Assembly: GCA_963630635.1 (NCBI GenBank)
Contig: CAVGOA010000004.1
Span: 1 to 64,000, forward strand
Source of the DNA: Paratractidigestivibacter sp963630635
Lineage (GTDB): Bacteria > Actinomycetota > Coriobacteriia > Coriobacteriales > Atopobiaceae
Reading direction: 5' to 3'
Length of the DNA stretch: 64,000 bases
Of this stretch, positions 1 through 9,113 are shown piece by piece. The position numbers were made by a program, and so were the translations under genes. A model generated the notes under the pieces. It had not been told where the DNA came from and did not search any database. It worked only from the letters and a program-made list of their open reading frames with translations. Position 1 is the stretch's first letter; each line of letters starts with the position of its first letter.

Positions 1-2
1 TG

Positions 3-59
3 GCTGCCGGTCGCGTGCACGTGCGCGACAACGGCACGGTTGAGGTCGACCCGGCGTAA
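3..59 (+). CDS. 3' end of an unidentified gene
   Basis: Only the last 18 codons are in the window, reading AAGRVHVRDNGTVEVDPA then TAA at 57-59. The frame is supported by G/C-rich third positions and by a terminator hairpin starting 26 nt after the stop. The fragment is too short to assign a family. Confidence 0.5.
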   Translation, partial: AAGRVHVRDNGTVEVDPA

Positions 60-85
60 GCCTGGTTTCATATTGCATTGAATGG

Positions 86-127
86 GGCCCGCCTGGCGCA
101 TTAGATTGCGCCCGGCGGGTTCTTTTT
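86..127 (+). terminator. Rho-independent terminator
   Basis: A GC-rich stem (86-100 pairing with 107-120, loop TTAGAT) is followed by TCTTTTT at 121-127. It closes the gene that enters from the left and isolates the gntR promoter region. Confidence 0.8.
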
Positions 128-177
128 GTGTTTGGTTACTTGATGCCAAATGTGTTGAATTGATGATGTGTCCGTCA

Positions 178-236
178 ACTTGTACACTGATTGTACATTC
201 CCTACCTGTGAGTTGTCTTGAATTTAAGATACAAGT
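178..236. promoter_or_regulatory. Putative GntR operator region upstream of the regulator
   Basis: The region carries ACTTGTAC (178-185), a second TTGTACA (191-197) and TAAGATACAAGT (225-236). The last motif recurs as TAAGGTACAAGT at 1048-1059, upstream of the PTS genes, and the first is its reverse complement core. Copies in front of both the regulator and the PTS operon suggest autoregulation plus control of the PTS. The assignment to this GntR protein is inferred. Confidence 0.5.
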
Positions 237-248
237 AAGAGGGTAAGC

Positions 249-1004
249 ATGACGGTCGAGATCGATAAACATGAATTGAATCCCGCGAGCGGCACCCCCT
301 TGCACGTGCAGCTTGCCGATTTTATACGCGAGAAGATCTACTCGCGCGAGTGGGCCCAGGATTCCAAGATCCCTTCCGAGCATGAGCTGATGGATGCCTT
401 TGGTGTTTCACGTGGCACGGTTCGCCGCGCGATCAAAGCTCTGGCAGACGAGCATCTGCTGGTTCAGCGTCACGGCGCCGGTACCTTTGTTGCAAAAGCG
501 GGCCTCACGCACCCCGCGGGTATGCGGCCGCTATCCTTTGCTGAGTCCCTGCACCAGCAGGGCATGGACTTCAAGACTCAGGTACTGGAGCGCCGCGTGA
601 CCATGGCGCCGCAAGACGTGGCTCACGAGCTGGGCTACGACGAGCCGGATTACGCCTTGCTCCTTCGTCGCGTGCGCACGGTCGAGGGCCAGCCGGTACT
701 GTGCCAGGAAAGCTGGTCCAACCTGCGCGCCTGCCCTGGCCTTGACCTTATCGATTTCACGCAGGTCTCGCTGTTCGACGCCGTGCAGGAGTGCTCGGGC
801 CGCAAGATTCGCTACTCGTCCATGCGCTACCACGCACGCGTGGTGGGCAAAGAGCACGGCATGATTCTGGGCTGCGACGAGTCGGCCGCGGTCTTGGTAC
901 TTGAACAGACGATTCACCTGGACAACGGCGTGCCCATCGAGTGGAGCACCACGTGGTTGACGCCGGGCCAGGCTGTGGTGAGCACCGCGTTTCAGCCTGA
1001 GTAG
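249..1004 (+). CDS. GntR family (HutC/UTRA-type) transcriptional regulator
   Basis: 251 residues. The N-terminal third is a GntR winged helix-turn-helix (PLHVQLADFIREKI..., then the recognition region VSRGTVRRAIKAL near residues 54-66). The rest fits a UTRA effector domain (LLRRVRTVEGQPVLCQESW; QTIHLDNGVPIEWSTTW), the HutC subfamily fold that binds sugar phosphates or related ligands. The ATG has an AAGAGGG ribosome site at 236-242. It lies directly upstream of a galactitol-type PTS and is probably its regulator, with candidate operators on both sides of the gene. The ligand cannot be told from sequence. Confidence 0.9.
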   Translation: MTVEIDKHELNPASGTPLHVQLADFIREKIYSREWAQDSKIPSEHELMDAFGVSRGTVRRAIKALADEHLLVQRHGAGTFVAKAGLTHPAGMRPLSFAESLHQQGMDFKTQVLERRVTMAPQDVAHELGYDEPDYALLLRRVRTVEGQPVLCQESWSNLRACPGLDLIDFTQVSLFDAVQECSGRKIRYSSMRYHARVVGKEHGMILGCDESAAVLVLEQTIHLDNGVPIEWSTTWLTPGQAVVSTAFQPE

Positions 1005-1047
1005 GGGAGAAACCCGCCGCGGTCTTCTCGCTAATTTGTCTAGCTTC

Positions 1048-1059
1048 TAAGGTACAAGT
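1048..1059 (+). promoter_or_regulatory. Putative GntR operator upstream of the PTS operon
   Basis: TAAGGTACAAGT matches TAAGATACAAGT at 225-236 (11 of 12). It lies between gntR and the PTS IIB gene. A possible extended -10 (TGGCATAAT, 1129-1137) follows about 70 bp downstream. Confidence 0.45.
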
Positions 1060-1155
1060 GCTTGTCCACTCATGGGGAAACAAGTAGGCACGTGTCGTTT
1101 ATCGCCCCCGGCCTGCACCGGCCGCGACTGGCATAATCGGGCCATAAGGCTTTTT

Positions 1156-1190
1156 GAATCCAAGTCTGTTTGAGACTTGGATTCTTTTTT
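1156..1190 (+). terminator. Terminator or attenuator hairpin before the PTS genes
   Basis: A perfect 12-bp stem (GAATCCAAGTCT 1156-1167 with AGACTTGGATTC 1173-1184, loop GTTTG) is followed by six T. It ends 39 nt before the PTS IIB start. It could simply end gntR transcription. If the promoter at about 1132-1137 is real, it lies in the PTS leader and would act as an attenuator. Confidence 0.75.
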
Positions 1191-1229
1191 CGGCTAAACG
1201 CGCGCTTGCGCACTTGGAAGGAGAAAGAC

Positions 1230-1514
1230 ATGAAGAAGATCGTCGTCGCCTGCGGCTCTGGTGTGGCCACCTCCACCGCCGTCAACGCAAAGATCAAGGA
1301 CCTGCTGGATTCCAACGGCATGGCCAACACCTATCGCATCGTGCAGTGCGCCATCGCCGAGGCCTCTTCTCAGTGTGCTGACGCCGACCTTCTGGTTGCC
1401 ACCACCGTCGCGCCCGCGAACCTGCCCTGCGCCTTTGTGAGCGGCCTGCCCTTCCTGACCGGCATGGGTCGTGCCGATGCCGAGAAGAAAATTCTCGAGG
1501 CGCTGTCTAAGTAG
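1230..1514 (+). CDS. PTS galactitol-type IIB component
   Basis: 94 residues from ATG 1230, which has a good AAGGAGA ribosome site; a longer upstream frame is not needed. The N-terminal MKKIVVACGSGVATST is the phosphocysteine loop of the lactose/galactitol-type IIB fold, with Cys8 the expected phosphorylated residue. IIB accepts phosphate from IIA and passes it to sugar bound by IIC. It is first in a IIB-IIC-IIA operon. The substrate (galactitol or another polyol or pentitol) is not determined by sequence. Confidence 0.9.
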   Translation: MKKIVVACGSGVATSTAVNAKIKDLLDSNGMANTYRIVQCAIAEASSQCADADLLVATTVAPANLPCAFVSGLPFLTGMGRADAEKKILEALSK

Positions 1515-1540
1515 GCCAGCTGCCTGCGGTTTGTTTGAAC

Positions 1541-1563
1541 GACGGCGGGTACTTCTCGCCGTC
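1541..1563 (+). repeat. Short intercistronic hairpin
   Basis: GACGGCG (1541-1547) pairs with CGCCGTC (1557-1563) between IIB and IIC, with CTTCTCG in the loop/stem junction. It may act in mRNA processing or relative expression of the PTS genes; no function is shown. Confidence 0.5.
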
Positions 1564-1583
1564 GCGGTTTAGAGAGAGTGATT

Positions 1584-2932
1584 ATGGACGCAATTGTTTC
1601 TTTCTTCTCGGGCGTGTCGAGCCTGGGCGTCTCGGTCGTGATGCCCATTGTCTTGACCATCCTGGGCGTTTTGTTTGGCGCCGGCTTTGGTAAGAGCCTT
1701 AAGGCCGGTCTGACCGTTGGCATTGGCTTCATTGGCCTTAACCTGGTCATCAACCAGCTCATGGGCACCGACCTGGCCGCCGGCGTGACCGCAATGGTCG
1801 AGCGCTTTGGCCTGTCGCTGAGCGTCATGGACGTGGGCTGGCCCGCCGCCAGTGCCATTGCCATGGGCTCCATCGTGGGCACGATCATCATTCCGCTGGG
1901 CCTGTTGGTCAACATCGTGATGCTGGTCACCAACACCACCCAGACCGCCGACGTCGACATTTGGAACTACTGGCACTTCGCGTTCACGGGTGCCCTGGTG
2001 GCCATCGTCACCAACAATGTGATGTTTGGCATCGCGGCGGCAATCATCAACGAGGTCATCGTCTTGATCATCGGCGACGTCACCGCTCCCTTGGTCGAGG
2101 AGTCCCTGGGCCTGCCCGGTGTCTCGATCCCCCACGGCTTTGCCGGCGCCTACGCGCCCATCGCCTACGCCGTCAACTGGGTCATCGACCGCATTCCCGG
2201 CCTCAACAAGATCGACATCAATGTTCGTACCATGCAGGACAGGTTTGGCGTCTTTGGCGAGCCGGTTCTTCTGGGCTCCATCATTGGCCTGCTCATTGGC
2301 ATCCTGGCCGGCTACGGCATTCTTCCCGGCGAGAACGGCGAGCCGAGCATTCTGGCAATGGCCGTCTTCATGGGCGCCGTCATGGTGCTGATCCCCAAGA
2401 TGGCTGCGCTGCTGATGGAGGGCCTGATGCCCGTCCAGGAGGCCGCTGCCAACTTCATCCAGTCCCGCTTCCAGAACCGCGGCAAGATCTACATTGGCCT
2501 TGACTCCGCCGTGGGCACCGGCCACCCCGTGACCCTTACCATGGCTTTGATCCTGGTTCCCGTCTCGATCTTCTTGGCCTTCGTCCTGCCCGGCAACAAG
2601 GTGGTCCCCCTGGCCGACCTGGCCTGCATTCCCTACATGCTGGTCCTGGTCACCCCGATTGTGCACGAGAACGGTTTCCGCGGGCTGATCACCGGCATCA
2701 TCGTCTTGGCCGTGGGCTTCTACATTGCCTCTGACCTCTCACCGCTGATCACGTCTGCCGCTGCCAACGTGGACTTTGACATGGGCGGCGCGGCTGCGAT
2801 CTCGTCCATCTGCGACGGCGCCAACCCGCTGACCTGGGTTATCACCCGCGCCTCCAGCACCCTGGGCGTTGTCGGCCTGGTCGTGTGTGCCGTGGTTGCC
2901 CTGGCCCTGGCCCTGTGGAACCGCAAGCGCAT
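1584..2932 (+). CDS. PTS galactitol-type IIC permease (3' end in gap)
   Basis: The frame runs 449 codons from ATG 1584 into the N run. An in-frame GTG at 1578 is a less likely start because the AGAGAGAG ribosome site at 1571-1578 overlaps it. The protein is very hydrophobic with about ten membrane segments and matches the GatC family throughout (e.g. FGAGFGKSLKAGLTVGIGFIGLN; IGLDSAVGTGHPVT; ICDGANPLTWV). GatC proteins are about 450 residues, so the stop is probably a few codons inside the gap. It is the membrane channel that translocates and phosphorylates the sugar together with IIB. Confidence 0.88.
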
Positions 2933-3178
2933 NNNNNNNNNNNNNNNNNNNNNNNNNNNNNNNNNNNNNNNNNNNNNNNNNNNNNNNNNNNNNNNNNNNN
3001 NNNNNNNNNNNNNNNNNNNNNNNNNNNNNNNNNNNNNNNNNNNNNNNNNNNNNNNNNNNNNNNNNNNNNNNNNNNNNNNNNNNNNNNNNNNNNNNNNNNN
3101 NNNNNNNNNNNNNNNNNNNNNNNNNNNNNNNNNNNNNNNNNNNNNNNNNNNNNNNNNNNNNNNNNNNNNNNNNNNNNN
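2933..3178. other. Assembly gap (246 N)
   Basis: The gap covers the 3' end of the IIC gene and the 5' end of the IIA gene. Any continuous reading frame through the N is not evidence of a fusion. Confidence 0.99.
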
Positions 3179-3586
3179 GACAGGGTGGACCTCTTCACGC
3201 GCCTTGGTGCGATTCTTGTCGAGAAGGGCTACGTCAAGGACACCTGGCTTGCTGCCATCCTCGAGCGCGAGGACAACTATCCCACCGGTCTTGCCTGTGA
3301 GGCCGTCCAGGTGGCGCTGCCACACGTCGACCCCGAGCACCTGCTTAAGCCCTACATCGCCATCGTGAAGCCCGCGGCCCCCGTGCGCTTTGACGGCATG
3401 GCGGACAGCGGCCCTGTGGACGCCCAGCTGGTCGTTAACCTGGGGCTTCTCGCCCATGCAGAAGATCAAGTGGGCGTGCTGCAGGCCTTCTTGGGCATCT
3501 TCATTGACGCCGATGCCACAAAAGAGATCATGGCCCAGACGGATGCCCAGGCCATGATCGATGCGGTGGTTAAGTACTGCGGGTAG
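3179..3586 (+). CDS. PTS IIA component, fructose/mannitol-galactitol type (5' end in gap)
   Basis: The visible 135 residues are a type-2 EIIA domain: FTRLGAILVEKGYVKD..., LPTG-like YPTGLAC, then VALPHVDPEHL with the expected phosphohistidine in the LPH motif, and a C-terminal helix ending VVKYCG. About 20 N-terminal residues are missing in the gap. IIA takes phosphate from HPr and passes it to IIB. It is last in the PTS operon and converges on the minus-strand gene at 3671. Confidence 0.88.
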   Translation, partial: DRVDLFTRLGAILVEKGYVKDTWLAAILEREDNYPTGLACEAVQVALPHVDPEHLLKPYIAIVKPAAPVRFDGMADSGPVDAQLVVNLGLLAHAEDQVGVLQAFLGIFIDADATKEIMAQTDAQAMIDAVVKYCG

Positions 3587-3670
3587 GGGTGGACGCGTCG
3601 CGGCCGGTGTCCGGCGCGGTTGACGCTTGGCCCGGCCGACGCGGCGAGACGCCCGCGCCCTTCTCGCCGC

Positions 3671-5203
3671 TTACTCCATTCCCTTAACGGCCAGCTCGAC
3701 GCACTTGTACGCGCCGTCGTAGATGCCAATGCGGTTGGCGTCCTCGATGCGGTCGCACATGGTGGCGATAAGGCTGCGGTCGGCCTGGAACGAGTCGAGC
3801 ATGCCCAGGACCTCGGCGGTGTCGTCGATCTCGTAGGTGCCGTCGCCCACCTCGGCAGCGCGGATGGCGCCCCAGGCCTCGTGGCCACCTACGCGGTGGA
3901 TCATGAGCTTAGGCACGGGGTAGAAGCTGAACTCAGAAGGCTTGGTCACCAGCACGTCGCTGCAGCGCATGAGCAGGTTAGAGCTGTAGACGGCGGCAAA
4001 GATGTCGTCGTCGCAGAAGGCGTGGACGCCGCTCGCCTCGCCGGTAAGGGTCGCGGCCGCAAACTCGCGAATCTCGGAAAAGTCGTTGAAGTGGGTCTGT
4101 GCGGCAGCCTCCAGGCCTGCGACCTTCTTGGATAGCTCTTTCCACACCTTGCGGTGGTCGCCCACATTGATGAACAGGGTCGCCTCGCCGCGCCGCACAT
4201 ACGGCAAGAGCTTCTCGCAAATGGCACAGAACAGCTCGGATTGGGCACCGGCCCCGCCAACCGACAGCAGGTAGCGTACCGCGCCACCGCCCAGAACGCG
4301 GTCACGGCGCGCCGCACAATCTGCTTCAATGTTTGATACCAGCTCGTGGTCGATGTAGTGGCCCGTGTAGGCAATCGCGTTGTTTGGCATGGGCTTTAAG
4401 GCGTGGCCCGGCCACATGCCGCGCAGCTCTTTGTAGCCCAGATAGGCACCGGGGGTCTGGACGGTGTGGATAGAGCCTTCGGCCAGGTGAAGGGCCATGG
4501 GCCAGTTGTCGGGGATGGCGTTGACCACGTGCGTCATGCCCGCGTGGACAGCGGCCTGGCTGGGCCACGCGTGGGTGCCAATGTAGGGGACGTCTGCGGG
4601 CAGGTCGCGAAAGAGCGGCACGCACAGCTCGGCGTTCTTTTGGTCGCCCGCGTTGTAGGACAGCTTCTTGAAGCCCTCGGAGTTAAGCGGCTCCCAGACC
4701 AGCGCGTTGAACGGCGGCACGGCCTGTGACATGCGCGAACCCATGGAGTAGAGCTTGTTCTGGTACGCGATGACCTTCGAGCCGGTGGACGCCTTGAAAC
4801 TGGCCAGGTCAAACCAGTACGGCGTGTAGCCCATCGCGCGGGCGGCGCTTGCCATGGCCATGCTAATGCGATAGTGGCCAAATCCCATGCGAATATTGCC
4901 AACTACCAGCGGTTTTCCTGCTGCGTTGGGCACGGTGCGCGAGGTGGCCGGAGCGGCGGGGGAGGCCGCGGCGTCTGCGTAGAGGTCCAGGCCGGCCGAG
5001 CCCGTCTCGTCCAAAACCAGGTTCTTCACACCCAGGATGTTGCCGATAGCGGGGGTCTCCTGGGCGCGAAGGTGGTAGACGGTGGCGGAATCGTCGCCGA
5101 ACTTCTTGATGAAGCCCTCTTTGCCACGGCAGGCCTTCTCGTAGACCTTGGGGTCCTGTTCGTTGCCAAAGACGCTTGCCGCCCGATCCTTACCGTCTGC
5201 CAT
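3671..5203 (-). CDS. GT-B-like glycosyltransferase of unknown substrate
   Basis: 510 residues from an ATG with AAGGAGG at the proper distance; the frame is open further upstream, but that region is the divergent promoter. Around residues 95-110 KPLVVGNIRMGFGHYRI resembles the N-terminal nucleotide-sugar fold of GT28/MGDG-synthase-like enzymes, and YLLSVGGAGAQSE (about residue 315) resembles the start of a second Rossmann domain. Residues 70-90 form an Ala/Pro/Ser-rich linker. It is divergent from a TetR gene with tandem operators between them, so it is probably a target of that regulator. The enzymatic role is inferred from fold-like motifs only. Confidence 0.6.
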   Translation of the reverse strand: MADGKDRAASVFGNEQDPKVYEKACRGKEGFIKKFGDDSATVYHLRAQETPAIGNILGVKNLVLDETGSAGLDLYADAAASPAAPATSRTVPNAAGKPLVVGNIRMGFGHYRISMAMASAARAMGYTPYWFDLASFKASTGSKVIAYQNKLYSMGSRMSQAVPPFNALVWEPLNSEGFKKLSYNAGDQKNAELCVPLFRDLPADVPYIGTHAWPSQAAVHAGMTHVVNAIPDNWPMALHLAEGSIHTVQTPGAYLGYKELRGMWPGHALKPMPNNAIAYTGHYIDHELVSNIEADCAARRDRVLGGGAVRYLLSVGGAGAQSELFCAICEKLLPYVRRGEATLFINVGDHRKVWKELSKKVAGLEAAAQTHFNDFSEIREFAAATLTGEASGVHAFCDDDIFAAVYSSNLLMRCSDVLVTKPSEFSFYPVPKLMIHRVGGHEAWGAIRAAEVGDGTYEIDDTAEVLGMLDSFQADRSLIATMCDRIEDANRIGIYDGAYKCVELAVKGME

Positions 5204-5233
5204 TGTGGCCTCCTTGACCGCTTGTATCGTGGG

Positions 5234-5270
5234 TGATAGTCTAACTATCATTATGATAGACAGGCTATCA
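5234..5270. promoter_or_regulatory. Two tandem TetR-type operators
   Basis: TGATAG-N5-CTATCA occurs twice, at 5234-5250 and 5254-5270, with identical half-sites and a 20-bp period. The pair occupies the short divergent region between the minus-strand GT-B-like gene and the tetR gene. Two perfect dyads in a divergent promoter are the usual layout for autoregulated TetR repressors controlling both directions. Confidence 0.8.
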
Positions 5271-5290
5271 CGCCCAAGGAGGACGTTCAA

Positions 5291-6019
5291 GTGGCAGCCA
5301 AAAAACAGGTACAGGCGACAGGCGGCGAGAAGACCGGCGGGCAGGCGGCCGGTGGCCAGGTCAGCGCGGAGAAGATCTGCGACCTCGACGCGCTCACCCC
5401 GCGCGACGAGGCGCTGGTTGCCGCTGCGGCCGACGTGTTTCTCGCCCGCGGCATTGCCGATGTCAAGATGACCGACATCGCCCACGCGGCCGAGGTGGGC
5501 GTAGCCACGCTGTACCGGCGCTTCTCGACCAAGACCGACCTGGCTGTTTTGGCGGCCAGTCTGCTGTGGCGGCGCTTTAACCAGCAGATTCACACGCTGG
5601 TCGAGTCTAACGAATTCCTGGCTCTGGGCGGATTTGACCGCCTTGATGCGCTCCTAGGCGCCTACCGCGACGCGTACCTCTTGCACGCGGAGTTCATGCG
5701 CTTCCTGGACGAGCTGGATCACCTGGTGCTCTCCGAACACACGCCGGCCGCTCGCTTGGCCTGCTACGGCGCCGAGGTCGACTCGTTCTACCTGGTGTTT
5801 GACGACGCGTACCTGCTGGGCCGCATGGACGGCTCGATCACGCGCGAGGTCGACTTCCCGGTCTTCTATCACGCGCTGGCCCACGCCTTAACCAGCGTGG
5901 CGCAAAAGCTGGCCCGTGGCGAGGTCATTCCCTCCGACGACTTTGCGGCCCAGGCCAACGCGGCCGAGCTGGATAACCTGATTTTTATGGCCAAGTGCAC
6001 GCTGTCGAGCAAGGTCTAA
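5291..6019 (+). CDS. TetR/AcrR family transcriptional regulator
   Basis: 242 residues from GTG 5291, with AAGGAGGA at 5276-5283. The helix-turn-helix is ADVKMTDIAHAAEVGVATLY (about residues 58-77), followed by RRFSTKTDLAVLA. An N-terminal extension of about 35 residues (Ala/Gly/Gln-rich) precedes the DNA-binding domain. The ligand domain is typical in size but has no recognisable specificity. It is divergent from the GT-B-like gene and 121 bp upstream of the GPH symporter, so it may also control the sugar-use genes. Confidence 0.9.
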   Translation: MAAKKQVQATGGEKTGGQAAGGQVSAEKICDLDALTPRDEALVAAAADVFLARGIADVKMTDIAHAAEVGVATLYRRFSTKTDLAVLAASLLWRRFNQQIHTLVESNEFLALGGFDRLDALLGAYRDAYLLHAEFMRFLDELDHLVLSEHTPAARLACYGAEVDSFYLVFDDAYLLGRMDGSITREVDFPVFYHALAHALTSVAQKLARGEVIPSDDFAAQANAAELDNLIFMAKCTLSSKV

Positions 6020-6140
6020 CGCACAACAACCGTCATTGACCTGCGGTTTATTTGAGTGTTGCGCGCAATAAGGCGCGACTGGAATAGAGCGCGCGGCCCC
6101 GGCCCCAACAGCCGCCCGCGCCAAGGCGAAAGGGGTTTCG

Positions 6141-7526
6141 ATGGGTAAGAAGGGCGGCGCCAAGGTGCGCTCAGGCAACGAGCGTAACCTGCGTCTCTTT
6201 GCCGTGGGCCAGCTGGGCTGGGCAATTCTTTCGGGCGTCATCAGCAACTGGCTGGTCTACTACTACATGCCAAGCGAGACGATGCTCTCGCAGGGCATGA
6301 AGATCTTCATCACCCAGGGCGTCGTCTTTGCGGGTCTCACCGTGATCGGCGTCATCACTGCGTGCGGTCGTCTGCTCGACGGCTTCATCGACCCCTTCAT
6401 TGCGTCTAAATCAGACTCGTGCCGCCACCCGCTGGGCCGTCGCATCCCGTTTATGCGCTACGCAGCAGTACCGTTTGGCCTCATGACCGTTTTGGTGTTC
6501 ATCTCGCCGGTTAACGGGGAGTCGCCCGTCAACAACGTGGCCCTCTTCGTGAGCCTCATGCTGTTCTACATCACGCTGTCGCTTTACTGTACGCCGTTTA
6601 ACGCACTCATCCCCGAGCTGGGCAAAAGCCAAGAAGACCGCATCAATCTTTCAACCTATATCTCGGTTACCTACTTTATTGGCACCGCCATGGCCTACCT
6701 GGTGACCGCCATCGACGGCGTGCTTGAGCCGGCCCTGGGCGCCGTGTGGTCCTTCCGCGCCACGGTGGGAATTCTCGCTGCTGTCGCAATCGTCTGCATG
6801 CTGGTCCCCGCCTTTGGCATCAACGAGAAGGAAGCCTGCGGAGAGCCCGTTCCCTCCACGACCCCCATGGGCCAGTCGGTTGTGCGCACCTTCAAGAACC
6901 GCGACTTCCAGGTCTTCGAGCTTTCTGACGTTTTGTACTGGGTCTCGATCACCATGTTCCAGACCGGCCTGCCGTACTACATCACCGAGCTTATGGGCTT
7001 CGACGACTCGATGACCTTTGTGTTCTTTGCCTTGATGACTGTTGTCTCGCTGGTCTTTTACGGCCCGGTCAACGTCATGGCCAAGCGTATGGGCAAGAAG
7101 AAGCTCGTGGTCTTCGCGTTTTTCTTCTTCTGCGTGGCCTTTGCCGTGACGTCTGCCTGCGGCCAGTTTGGCATCCCGGCAATGGTCTGGGGCGTTGCGG
7201 TGGCTGTTTTGGCGGCGATTCCCATGGCGGTCCTGGGCATCTTGCCGCAGGCCGTCTTGGCCGACATCGCCGAAGCCGATGCCATCGAGGCCGGCGAGCA
7301 CCGCGAGGGCATGTTCTACGCTGCGCGCACCTTTAGCATGACGCTTGGCCAGACCCTGGCGATGATTCTCTTTACTTCCATATCAACCGCAGGTCAGATG
7401 GGGTATCGTGCGACCGCGCTTGTCGCCACCGCCTTCTGCCTGGTTGCCGCCGTGGTCTTTTCTCGGTATCACGAGGACCGCGTGCTGGGCGCAATTAAGG
7501 CATCTGCCGAGAAGGACGGCGAGTAA
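6141..7526 (+). CDS. GPH-family (MelB-like) sugar:cation symporter
   Basis: 461 residues with about twelve membrane segments. The pattern GRLLDGFIDPFIASKSD...HPLGRRIPFM (about residues 75-107) is the glycoside-pentoside-hexuronide family signature, with the Asp residues used for cation and sugar binding in MelB. It ends 3 nt before the GH36-like gene, so the two are co-transcribed. Together they suggest uptake and intracellular hydrolysis of an alpha-galactoside such as melibiose. Substrate is inferred from the neighbour. Confidence 0.88.
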   Translation: MGKKGGAKVRSGNERNLRLFAVGQLGWAILSGVISNWLVYYYMPSETMLSQGMKIFITQGVVFAGLTVIGVITACGRLLDGFIDPFIASKSDSCRHPLGRRIPFMRYAAVPFGLMTVLVFISPVNGESPVNNVALFVSLMLFYITLSLYCTPFNALIPELGKSQEDRINLSTYISVTYFIGTAMAYLVTAIDGVLEPALGAVWSFRATVGILAAVAIVCMLVPAFGINEKEACGEPVPSTTPMGQSVVRTFKNRDFQVFELSDVLYWVSITMFQTGLPYYITELMGFDDSMTFVFFALMTVVSLVFYGPVNVMAKRMGKKKLVVFAFFFFCVAFAVTSACGQFGIPAMVWGVAVAVLAAIPMAVLGILPQAVLADIAEADAIEAGEHREGMFYAARTFSMTLGQTLAMILFTSISTAGQMGYRATALVATAFCLVAAVVFSRYHEDRVLGAIKASAEKDGE

Positions 7527-7529
7527 ACC

Positions 7530-9113
7530 ATGAAATCGCAGATTCGCTTTCTTGTTGAGTACGAGGTCGAGGGCCAGCCGTGCTTTGTCGAGGTGGACAC
7601 GGCAGGAGACGCCCGCCCGGCTGCATATGCCCGTGAACTGGGGATTTGCACCGTGCGTCGCGGCGATACCTGGCACGTGAGGGTAACGCCTGCTGTACCG
7701 GTGGTGGTGACCGGCGTATTTGCCACGCTTGAGTGCGACGTGCGCGGCGCGCAGGCTATCTACCTCAACGGATATCAGTCCTGGACCGACAGCATTGAGC
7801 GCCCGGTTTGGGCCTCGATGCCGGGTCTCAAGTTTGTGCCGCGCTCGGTTGTGACAAAGTACGGCCTGGACTGGAGCGGCGACTACCGTTTTACGCGAGA
7901 AGACCCTTTACCCGGCCACCAGCACGGTTTTGGCTATGGCTACCTGCGCTTTGTTGACCGTGTTCTTCTCGCCGGGTCTCTGGACGAGAGCAACGGCTTC
8001 ACCGTGATTCGCGAGGACGCGCCAAAAAACCAGCTGGTATTTGAGAAGGAGGCGCCGCTGGGCGAGTTGCCTGCGGGCCAGACCTATGAGCTCATGGGCC
8101 TGTTTGTGGGGGAGGGCAACCTGCCGCGGATGCTCGACGCCTGGTTTGACGCCGCCGACGTGGCCGCGTTGCCTGCCCGCAAGGTCTTTGGCTACACCAG
8201 CTGGTATCGCCACTATGGCGACATCGACCAGGATAAGCTGCTGGTCGATCTTGAGGGCCTGGATAAGGTGTGTGCTGGTATGCCTCACCCGGGCGCCGAC
8301 GTGCTGTTCCAGGTGGACGACGGTTACGCCAAGGTGGGCGACTGGCTAAACGCCGATGCCGAGAAGTTCCCGCAAGGCATGGCCGCCTTGGCAGCTGCGG
8401 CGCACGAGAAGGGCATGCTGGCGGGCCTGTGGATGGCGCCGTTTATCTGCGAGCGCAAGTCTCGACTGGCCGCCGAGCACCCCGAGTGGATCTTGCACCT
8501 TCTGGGTGCCGAGGGAGCCAACTTCAACTGGTCGGGGGCCTTGGTGCTGGATGTGCGTAACCCCGAGGTGCGTGCCTACATTGCCGAGTGCCTGCGCGTG
8601 GCCACGGCCGAGTGGGGCTTTGATCTGCTTAAACTCGACTTCTTGTTTGCGGCTTGCATGGTGGTTCACGACGGCCTTAACCGCGGTCAGTTGATGGCCG
8701 ACGCCATTGGGCTTATCCGCGAGTCCGTGGCCCCGGGCACGCGTTTGCTGTTCTGTGGCGTGCCGCTGATGAGCGCCTTTGGGACGTGCGAATACTGCCG
8801 CGTGGGTTGCGACGTAGGCTTGGATTGGGACGACAAGCCCCATATGCGTCTGCTGCACCGCGAGCGCGTTAGCACCAAGAACAGCCTGGCCAATGCGTTT
8901 GCCCGGGCTCACCTGGACGGCCGTGCTTTTGGCTGCGACCCCGACGTTTTCTTCCTGCGCGACGACGTTGAGCTTACCGAAGGCCAGCGCGCCCGCATGC
9001 TGGGCGTCGATGCGCGCAGCGGCAGTGTGCTTTTGACCTCGGATGATATGGGGTCTTGGAAAGACGAGCAACTCACGCAGTTCCGCAACATGCTGGAGGT
9101 GTTTTTGCGGTAG
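7530..9113 (+). CDS. Alpha-galactosidase-like glycoside hydrolase (GH36-type)
   Basis: 527 residues without a signal peptide. An N-terminal beta-sandwich (about 1-210) precedes a TIM barrel with FGYTSWYRHYGD, VDDGY, GLWMAPF and LLKLDFL; the Asp of KLDF is the expected nucleophile and the Asp of GCDVG the expected acid/base. It is shorter than classical GH36 enzymes (about 700), with a reduced N-terminal and little C-terminal domain. It is translationally close to the GPH symporter. Alpha-galactosidase is the best guess; another alpha-glycosidase of the same clan is possible. Confidence 0.82.
   Translation: MKSQIRFLVEYEVEGQPCFVEVDTAGDARPAAYARELGICTVRRGDTWHVRVTPAVPVVVTGVFATLECDVRGAQAIYLNGYQSWTDSIERPVWASMPGLKFVPRSVVTKYGLDWSGDYRFTREDPLPGHQHGFGYGYLRFVDRVLLAGSLDESNGFTVIREDAPKNQLVFEKEAPLGELPAGQTYELMGLFVGEGNLPRMLDAWFDAADVAALPARKVFGYTSWYRHYGDIDQDKLLVDLEGLDKVCAGMPHPGADVLFQVDDGYAKVGDWLNADAEKFPQGMAALAAAAHEKGMLAGLWMAPFICERKSRLAAEHPEWILHLLGAEGANFNWSGALVLDVRNPEVRAYIAECLRVATAEWGFDLLKLDFLFAACMVVHDGLNRGQLMADAIGLIRESVAPGTRLLFCGVPLMSAFGTCEYCRVGCDVGLDWDDKPHMRLLHRERVSTKNSLANAFARAHLDGRAFGCDPDVFFLRDDVELTEGQRARMLGVDARSGSVLLTSDDMGSWKDEQLTQFRNMLEVFLR

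Noticed and set aside
1584..3586. A IIC-IIA fusion protein
   Set aside because: The apparent continuity is through 246 unknown bases and the frames on the two sides differ; normal IIC length ends just inside the gap.
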